Shown in pieces: positions 10,949 through 14,362 of a stretch of DNA of 14,362 nt (the stretch's first letter is position 1; each line of letters starts with the position of its first letter). Made by a program: the position numbers and the translations under genes. The DNA comes from Eimeria necatrix (lineage: Eukaryota; Apicomplexa; Conoidasida; Eucoccidiorida; Eimeriidae), in the NCBI RefSeq assembly GCF_000499385.1, contig NW_013654973.1, positions 53,904-68,265 on the forward strand, in the 5' to 3' direction. A model generated the notes under the pieces. The model was not told where the DNA came from and made no database searches. It saw only the letters and a list, made by a program, of their open reading frames with translations.

Positions 10949-11786
10949 AGCTGCTGTGCACCGCCATAGTGTTGAACAGCACAGGAAGTCTCTCCACTGA
11001 GACGGAGGGGCCCCGGGGGCCCCCTGGCGAAGTGCGGAAGGGTTTTGGGGCCTCTTGCTGCTGCTTCGGGTCGGGTGCAGCAGCAGCAACAGCAGCAGCA
11101 GCAGCAGCAGCAGCGGAAGAAGCAGCAGCAGCAGCAGCAGACGAACAAACCCCCCACCACGTCGGAAGCCCCACAGAATGTGCTCTTCTAGAATTAGTCG
11201 CTCTTTTAGGGTTTGGAATTGAAACCCTCAGAAAGAAGCAGCTGCTGCTGTACGGAGATGTGAGTGCTCGGGTGTATGTACACCTCAGCGCCCCACACGC
11301 AAGTGCTGCCAATTGCTTTTTATTTTCTTTTTTTTTTTAATCTTTTTTGTTTCTTTTTGTTTTATTTTGTTCACTTTGTTTCATTTTGTTTGGTTTGTTT
11401 TATTTTGTTTTATTTTATTTTGTTTATTTTGTTTTATTTTTCCTTTTTCTTTTTGTTTTTATCTTGTTTTATTTTTTTTTATTTTCTTGTCTCTTTTTGT
11501 TTCTTTTCATCTCCTGTTCTTCCCTCTCTCTTTTTTTCACTTTTTCATTTTTCCTTTTTTCCCAGTTCTTTATTATCTTTTCTTTTTTCTTTCTTTCTTT
11601 TTTTCCTTTTTTCTTTTTCTTTATTTATCTTTTCTTTTTTCTTTTTTTCTTTTTTCTCTTTTTTGTCTATTTTGCTATTGCCTGCCACCGTTTGTCTTTG
11701 TTTGTCTTTTTTTCGTTTTTTGTTTTTGTCTTTTTCACTTTTGTCTGCTGCTTCTGCGTCTCTTGGCTCCCTTTTGTCTGCTGCTT

Positions 11787-11825
<39 letters not shown>

Positions 11826-12290
11826 TCTTTGCTGCTGCTGTTTCTGTCTTTTCTGCTGTCTGTGCTGCTTTATTCCTTTTTGCCTTCTATGCTGCTCCTT
11901 TTCAGCCTTTTGCTGCTGCTGCTCTGCTGCTGCCTCTGTCTCTTTTAGCCTTTTGCTGCTGCTGCTTTGCTGCTGCTTCTCCCCCTAAGAGCCTTTTGCT
12001 GCTGCTGCTTTGCTGCTGCTTCTGTAGCCTGTTTTCCGGGAGCCCTTTACGAGCGACCGCAAGATAATGACGACAGTGGTGTCGCTGCAGCAGCAGCAGC
12101 AGCAGCAGCAGCAGCTGCTGCCGCTGCTGCTGCCGCAGCGGGGGCCCGAAGCAGCAGCGGCCAAGGGAAAGAAGAGGCGGGACAGCCGCAGCAGCAGACG
12201 CAGCAGCTGCAGCAGCACAGACAGCAGGCGCTGCAGCACGGCCAGCAACGGGAACCGGCTGGCAGCAGACCCCGCAGCAGCAGCAGCAGA

Positions 12291-12324
<34 letters not shown>

Positions 12325-12452
12325 GCAAACACCAACCAGCCCACCGAAGTCGGGGCTTACCGAGTTTATGTAAAAGGAGCAGCAGAGTCTGTGCTGCGGC
12401 TCTGCAGCCACATAGTGGTGCCCCCCGGCCTTGCTGCTGCAGTGGCGCCCCT

Positions 12453-12493
<41 letters not shown>

Positions 12494-14362
12494 GGGAGAA
12501 CCTGTGCCCCGACCTGTGCGTAGTGCCCCTCTCAGCAGCAGCAGCAGCAGCAGTGGAGCAGCAAGTCATTGGGGCCATGGCTGGCCAGGCCCTCCGCACA
12601 ATTTGCGTGGCTTATAAAGATTTCTTTGGAGACAAAAAAGACTCTTCTTGGAAAGAAATAAGTCCAAACCCTCCCTTCAAACAAGTCGAGTCCGGCCTCA
12701 CTTGCCTCGCCATTCTTGGAATCAGGTCCGCAGCGAGGGTTTAGGGTTTAGGGTTTAGGGTTTAGGGTTTGGGGTTTGGGGTTTGGGGTTTGGGGTTTGG
12801 CGGCAGCGGGAAGCCAGCTCGCGCCTGCGAACTACTGGGAGCCCTTCAAGCCCCTGTCTGGCTGCTCTGGCCTCGGGCTGCGGCCCTAGGGTTTAGGGTT
12901 TAGGGTTTAGGGTTTAGGGTTTAGGGTTTGGGGTTTGCAGAGACCCCGTGAGGGAGGAAGTCCCTGCTGCAGTGAGGGCCTGCCAGGCCTCGGGAATTAA
13001 AGTGCGGATGGTTACTGGGGACAATTTGGAGACTGCGAAGCAAATAGGCATCAAGTGCAACATATACCATCCCGAAGAAGGTAGGGTTTAGGGTTTAGGG
13101 TTTAGGGTTTAGGGTTTAGGGTTTAGGGTTTGGGGGTGGGCTGTGGGTGGTGCTGGGCCGGCGGGTGGCGTTTCATGGGCTGCGTCAGCTTCTGAGGGTT
13201 TAGCGCTAGAGGCTAAACAGGCACCAAACCCTAGCCCCCTCGCCACAAACCCTAAACCCTAAACCCTAAACCCTAGCAAGAGTTTTCGCGAGTTGGTGGA
13301 GTGTTTCTGGGGCTCCCCAGTTTTGCTGCGCGCCTTGGTCGGAGCCGCGGTGTGCGCTTCCGCGCGAAGGCCCGCCCGCGGGTTTGCCGAGGGTTTAGGG
13401 TTTAGGGTTTAGGGTTTAGGGTTTAGGGTTTAGGGTTTGCGCAGACGGGCTGGCGATGACGGGCGCGGAGTTCAGCCGCCTCGTGGGCCGAGTTGTCTGC
13501 AGCGTTTGCTGCACTAGGGTTTGCGACTGCCCCACAAGTGCAGCAGCAGAACGTCGGGAGGGAAAGAAGCAAAGAAAAGATGTTGTCAAGGACTTGGAGG
13601 CTTTCAAAACCATCGCCCCCCGGTGCGAGGGTTTAGGGTTTAGGGTTTAGGGTTTGGGGTTTGGGGGCGGCTGGGGGGCGGCTGAGGTGGCGAGGTTTCG
13701 CCGGGTTTTCGAGGCGGGAGCTAGGGTTTAGGGTTTGGCATCGATACGCTTATTTGGGGTTTAGGGTTTGCGACAGTTGGGGGTTCAACGCTGTTTGTGG
13801 ATTAGGTGCGAGGGTTTAGGGTTTAGGGTTTAGGGTTTGGCTTGCAGTAAAAGCGCTGCACAGAGCAGCGCGCCGCCGCTAAACGCGCAAGCGCTGAAAC
13901 CCAATACCTACGGTCTAGGGTTTAGGGTTTAGGGTTTAGGGTTTGCGCCAAGGAAGTTTTCAAACCCTAGATAGGATTGCCAACATTTTCGAGGAACGGA
14001 CACACTGTAGCAAAGGGCTAGGGTTTAGGGTTTAGGGTTTAGGGTTTGCGCCCAGCTCGAGGTCCTGGCCAGGTCCCAGCCCCTAGACAAGTTCGCCCTC
14101 GTTTTGGGGCTGCAGCAGTTGGGGGCCGTCGTGGCAGTGACTGGCGACGGGGCCAACGACGCGCCTGCGCTGAAGACTGCGGACGTGGGCTTCGCCATGG
14201 GGGTCACAGGTCAAACCCTAAACCCTAAACCCTAAACCCTAAACCCTAAACCCTAAACCCTAGTGTTGGACAGAGGGAGGGAGGCGCTGCGCGGCCGGTG
14301 GGGCTTGCGCGGCTGCAAGGTTTAAACCCTAATAGCGGGTCTACACACTGCAGACGTGGGCT
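5761..14362 (+). CDS. P2B-type (PMCA-like) calcium-transporting P-type ATPase, multi-exon, 3' end outside window
   Basis: The product is an ATP-driven Ca2+ exporter of the P-type ATPase superfamily, class P2B, which moves Ca2+ out of the cytosol via a phospho-aspartate intermediate. Exons: 5761-6196, 6599-6690, 7532-7664, 8553-9119, 9351-9432, 9650-9824, 10021-10461, 10951-11259, 12028-12725, 12941-13080, 13445-13622 and 14056-14209. Ten junctions in a row keep frame. In this model the motifs are TGES at residue 275, PEGL in helix M4 at 476, the phosphorylated Asp of DKTGT at 519, KGA at 861 and TGDN at 1003; [11 protein letters not shown] falls in exon 12. TECALLEL and EKQFRKL favour P2B over P2A (SERCA). 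Helices M5-M10 and any regulatory tail lie beyond the window. The visible part is about 1,135 codons, longer than usual because of Gln/Ala/Ser insertions. Oddities are a missing N-terminal segment after exon 1 and a frame conflict between exons 11 and 12. Confidence 0.93.
6451..6593 (+). repeat. (CTG)24 and (CTG)20 runs at the 3' end of intron 1
   Basis: Two pure CTG runs (6451-6522 and 6534-6593) are separated by an 11-base spacer containing CTCGAG and lead straight into the acceptor CTGCTCAG at 6598. If translated they would give poly-Leu or poly-Cys, unlike the Gln/Ala/Ser runs in the exons, so I place them in the intron. Their length makes them a likely place for assembly collapse. Confidence 0.85.
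6599..6690 (+). CDS. ATPase exon 2 (first membrane helix)
   Basis: The exon reads [20 protein letters not shown] and then [10 protein letters not shown]. This matches the P2B pattern FW-x-x-(x)-AL-x-D-x-TL-IL-x-(V/A)A at the start of membrane helix M1. The acceptor is CTCAG at 6598 and the donor is GTGGGT at 6691, phase 0. The roughly 60 residues that normally lie between the exon 1 motif and this helix are not encoded in intron 1. Confidence 0.85.
6691..7531. repeat. Intron 2: CTG-rich half followed by CAG-rich half, with minisatellite
   Basis: The 841-base intron has an AT-rich start, then a CTG-rich part (about 6830-7000) and a CAG-rich part (about 7075-7504) that are roughly complementary to each other. 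At the switch lies a perfect 28-base palindrome (7026-7053, arms GGAGTTTGCTGCTG). From about 7290 to 7460 imperfect units of about 38-41 bases repeat: TCCCACCTCAGTAGCAG at 7292 and 7331, and AGCTCCAACTGA at 7364, 7402 and 7443. The acceptor is TGCTGCTGCGCGCAG. Confidence 0.8.
7532..7664 (+). CDS. ATPase exon 3 (M2 and stalk)
   Basis: The exon reads [20 protein letters not shown] followed by [20 protein letters not shown]. This corresponds to the M1-M2 loop, helix M2 and the start of the actuator domain. The WVEGFAI and NDW-x-KEKQFR motifs are strongly typical of PMCAs. The donor is G|GTCCTG after 7664, phase 1. The last G joins exon 4 to make the Asp of [14 protein letters not shown]. Confidence 0.95.
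8055..8150 (+). repeat. Perfect 48-bp tandem duplication
   Basis: Two identical 48-base copies lie end to end (8055-8102 and 8103-8150). Each starts AAACTAAAATGCATTTATTT and ends AATAATATTTAT. The unit is AT-rich and itself contains three ATTT repeats. No mismatch suggests a recent duplication. Confidence 0.95.
8275..8530 (+). repeat. Telomere-like TTTAGGG blocks in intron 3
   Basis: Three blocks: 8275-8312 (with TTCAGGG and TCTAGTG variants), 8349-8413 (with TTTAGTG and TTAAGGG variants) and 8496-8530 (perfect). Unique spacers of about 36 and 82 bases separate them. The first two blocks are the most degenerate in the window. Confidence 0.9.
8553..9119 (+). CDS. ATPase exon 4 (actuator domain, TGES)
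   Basis: This exon encodes the actuator domain: [56 protein letters not shown] at residue 275 is the loop that drives dephosphorylation. An insertion of about 75 residues follows, holding Gln12 (about 8788-8823) and Gln17 (about 8890-8942) around a Gly-rich linker. The domain resumes with [20 protein letters not shown] and [13 protein letters not shown], matching the PMCA segment that ends in AVG-x-x-SQ-x-G. The last residues TPLQ join exon 5 to give TPLQNKL (PMCA TPLQ-x-KL). The donor is A|GTAAAC, directly continuous with a CCCTAAA array. Confidence 0.96.
9120..9350 (-). repeat. Intron 4: two CCCTAAA arrays around a GC-rich spacer
   Basis: Arrays at 9121-9156 and 9272-9327 (eight perfect units) run in the same direction. 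The first begins inside the donor (GTAAACCCTAAA). The spacer at 9157-9271 contains GGGAAACC (9196-9203) and its exact inverse GGTTTCCC (9223-9230). The acceptor is GGTGGCAG. Confidence 0.92.
9351..9432 (+). CDS. ATPase exon 5 (helix M3)
   Basis: The exon reads [20 protein letters not shown] then FLVLLIQ and is helix M3. It follows TPLQ exactly as in PMCAs (KL-x-x-LA-x-x-IG-x-x-G). The donor GTGCGT at 9433 gives phase 2, which agrees with exon 6; the nearby GTAAAC would not. A telomere-like TAGGGTTT (9387-9394) lies inside the coding sequence, read as Gly-Phe of IGF. Confidence 0.92.
9433..9649. repeat. Intron 5: inverted pair of telomere-like arrays
   Basis: A CCCTAAA array (9451-9504) and a TTTAGGG array (9601-9643) face each other across a GC-rich spacer. 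The spacer holds hairpin arms GCTCGC/GCGAGC (9514-9528) and CTGCGC/GCGCAG (9552-9568). The acceptor is TTTGCGCAG, fused to the second array. Confidence 0.92.
9650..9824 (+). CDS. ATPase exon 6 (helix M4, PEGL)
   Basis: After a variable M3-M4 loop ([20 protein letters not shown]) comes [20 protein letters not shown] followed by [31 protein letters not shown] is close to invariant in P2B pumps, and the Glu of PEGL is a Ca2+ ligand in this family. The donor is GTCCAAACCCTAAA, phase 0, again fused to an array. Confidence 0.97.
9825..10020. repeat. Intron 6: inverted pair of telomere-like arrays with strong hairpin
   Basis: A CCCTAAA array (9829-9882) and a TTTAGGG array (9967-10009) face each other. 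The spacer can fold: 9889-9908 (CTGGCC...GCGCGCAGC) pairs with 9910-9924 (GCTGCGCGCGGCCAG). The acceptor is TTTGCGCGCCGCAG. Confidence 0.92.
10021..10461 (+). CDS. ATPase exon 7 (phosphorylation site DKTGT)
   Basis: The exon opens [20 protein letters not shown] and then [16 protein letters not shown]. The catalytic Asp codon is 10090-10092. Normal P2B sequence is then interrupted by about 60 residues of Gly/Pro/Ala-rich sequence read from GGGGGCCCCC tracts (10141-10296), then one telomere-like unit (10298-10308), then Ala7. Homology resumes at the exon end: LSNADWAN joins [14 protein letters not shown] of exon 8. The donor is GTGAGC, phase 0. An unrecognised intron inside 10126-10330 cannot be excluded, though a phase-matched GT-AG pair was not evident. 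Confidence 0.92.
10462..10950 (+). other. Intron 7: palindrome triplet, T-rich tract, CTG acceptor
   Basis: Directly after the donor come three related units with a period of about 23 bases: GTGTACGTACAC (10479), GTGTACATGCAC (10502) and GTGTACGTAGAC (10524), each followed by CTCA. A T-rich tract (about 10566-10885) follows, then (CTG)20 at 10888-10947 and the acceptor CAG. Intron 8 has the same order of parts. Confidence 0.85.
10951..11259 (+). CDS. ATPase exon 8 (nucleotide-binding domain start)
   Basis: The exon reads [14 protein letters not shown], then an Ala/Glu-rich insertion (about 11077-11150), then [20 protein letters not shown] and [15 protein letters not shown]-x-x-TECALL is the P2B version of the N-domain motif. 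The exon holds a perfect inverted telomere-type pair, AGGGTTT (11208-11214) and AAACCCT (11222-11228). The donor is GTGAGT, phase 0. Confidence 0.94.
11260..12027 (+). other. Intron 8: palindrome, T-rich tract, triplicated acceptor region
   Basis: GTGTATGTACAC lies at 11272-11283, twelve bases after the donor. A T-rich tract (about 11315-11745), with little A or C, follows, then CTG-rich DNA. Three 34-base copies starting AGCCTTTTGCTG lie at 11904, 11947 and 11990 (period 43). The true acceptor is TTCTGTAG at 12027. The last two 34-base copies are identical and the first differs at two bases. Confidence 0.85.
12028..12725 (+). CDS. ATPase exon 9 (nucleotide-binding domain, KGA)
   Basis: The exon opens [18 protein letters not shown] (PMCA FPFSS-x-RK-x-M-(S/T)TV). 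A Gln9 run and a long Arg/Ser- and Ala-rich insertion follow. The fold returns with [20 protein letters not shown] (KGA at residue 861). A second insertion with Ser13 follows, then [20 protein letters not shown] and [12 protein letters not shown]. The PMCA equivalents are KGASE-x-x-L-x-x-C and GLRTI-x-(V/I)AY-x-DF. The donor is AG|GTCCGC, phase 2, giving the Arg of GIRDPVR. Confidence 0.96.
12726..12940 (+). repeat. Intron 9: two TTTAGGG arrays, one grading into TTTGGGG
   Basis: The first array (12736-12800) starts as TTTAGGG and becomes TTTGGGG for its second half. The second (12887-12937) is mostly TTTAGGG and ends in the acceptor TTTGGGGTTTGCAG. A GC-rich spacer of about 86 bases separates them. 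Confidence 0.92.
12941..13080 (+). CDS. ATPase exon 10 (P domain, TGDN)
   Basis: The exon reads [20 protein letters not shown] then [20 protein letters not shown]. This is the P-domain segment DP-x-R-x-x-V-x-x-A(I/V) through MVTGDN. The donor is GTAGGGTTTAGGG at 13081, phase 1, where the donor is itself the first array unit. Confidence 0.97.
13081..13444. repeat. Intron 10: three telomere-like arrays, mixed orientation
   Basis: TTTAGGG array 13082-13132, CCCTAAA array 13247-13275 and TTTAGGG array 13390-13438. Spacers are GC-rich, and single heptamers occur near 13195 and 13226. The third array ends in the acceptor TTTGCGCAG. Confidence 0.9.
13445..13622 (+). CDS. ATPase exon 11 (P domain, Cys-rich insert)
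   Basis: The first codon is completed by the G of exon 10, giving [20 protein letters not shown], then the Cys-rich [12 protein letters not shown] and [18 protein letters not shown]-x-EF matches the PMCA segment (E)G-x-EF. The Cys cluster fits a PMCA subgroup of protists as I recall it. Two donors are possible, GTGCGA after 13622 (phase 2) and GTTTAG after 13630 (phase 1). Neither agrees with exon 12. Confidence 0.85.
13623..14055 (+). repeat. Intron 11: six TTTAGGG blocks with short spacers
   Basis: Blocks lie at 13628-13666, 13722-13737, 13754-13769, 13811-13839, 13916-13944 and 14019-14048. Several begin CGAGGGTTTAGGG and several end TTTGCG or TTTGGCTTGCAG, so the intron holds several acceptor-like sites. 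One spacer contains GCGCTGC (13853-13859) and GCAGCGC (13865-13871). The intron may hide a small exon. Confidence 0.88.
14056..14209 (+). CDS. ATPase exon 12 (P domain, TGDGAND hinge)
   Basis: The exon reads [20 protein letters not shown] and [20 protein letters not shown], then [11 protein letters not shown]. This is the P2B segment (L)-x-VLARS-x-P-x-DK through the Mg2+-binding hinge TGDG-x-NDAPAL. The acceptor is TTTGCGCCCAG and the donor is G|GTCAAACCCTAAA, phase 1. Confidence 0.97.
14210..14353 (-). repeat. Intron 12: CCCTAAA array and spacer
   Basis: A CCCTAAA array of seven units (14213-14262) starts within the donor. A GC-rich spacer follows, with a single TTTAAACCCTAA near 14321. The sequence CACTGCAG at 14346-14353 could be the acceptor of exon 13. 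The bases that follow, AC GTG GGC T, would continue the phase-1 codon as Asp-Val-Gly. Confidence 0.6.

Noticed and set aside
13777..13912. Two small exons (13777-13805 and 13847-13911) bridging exons 11 and 12
   Set aside because: Their summed length would restore phase, but the second reads into TAA in the required frame.
8496..14262. Repeat-spacer pattern resembling a CRISPR array
   Set aside because: The repeats are 7-base telomere-type tandem units in varying numbers and both orientations, spacers differ widely in length, and ATPase exons lie between them in a eukaryotic gene.
8275..14262. A true chromosome end
   Set aside because: Arrays are short, occur in both orientations and are separated by coding exons of one gene, so they are interstitial.

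Overview
The window looks like nuclear DNA of a coccidian apicomplexan of the genus Eimeria (E. tenella or a close relative). Three sequence traits point there: dense CAG/CTG triplet runs on both strands, many of them read as Gln, Ala or Ser runs inside exons; about twenty interstitial blocks of the telomere-type heptamer TTTAGGG/CCCTAAA; and a conserved gene cut into short exons. This fits what is known of the feature-rich, repeat-rich segments of Eimeria chromosomes. No bacterial signal, rRNA, tRNA, CRISPR or transposase was seen.

Layout. Positions 1-2850 are triplet-repeat and GGGGGCCCCC-rich DNA with no gene I can defend. From 2850 to 5710 short GC-rich blocks alternate with AT-rich stretches, as exons and introns do. 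Within it a phase-consistent chain of five small exons (3761-4460, + strand) forms the 3' part of an unidentified gene. From 5761 to the window end runs the main gene: a P2B-type (plasma-membrane type, PMCA) calcium-transporting P-type ATPase on the + strand. It has at least twelve exons and carries TGES, PEGL, DKTGT, KGA, TGDN and TGDGAND motifs. Ten consecutive splice junctions keep frame under a GT-AG model. The gene leaves the window before its last membrane helices.

The introns of this gene are the most unusual part. One class is built from CTG/CAG runs and T-rich DNA; its acceptors are CTG runs ending in CAG, CTCAG or TAG, and the two T-rich introns carry copies of the palindrome GTGTACGTACAC just after the donor. 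The other class is built almost wholly from telomere-like arrays that abut the splice sites, with acceptors of the form TTTAGGGTTTGCGCAG and donors such as GTAAACCCTAAA. Between paired arrays lie short GC-rich spacers, several with hairpins. Two places do not fit a normal ATPase: a roughly 60-residue N-terminal segment is absent between exons 1 and 2, and the frame does not close between exons 11 and 12.
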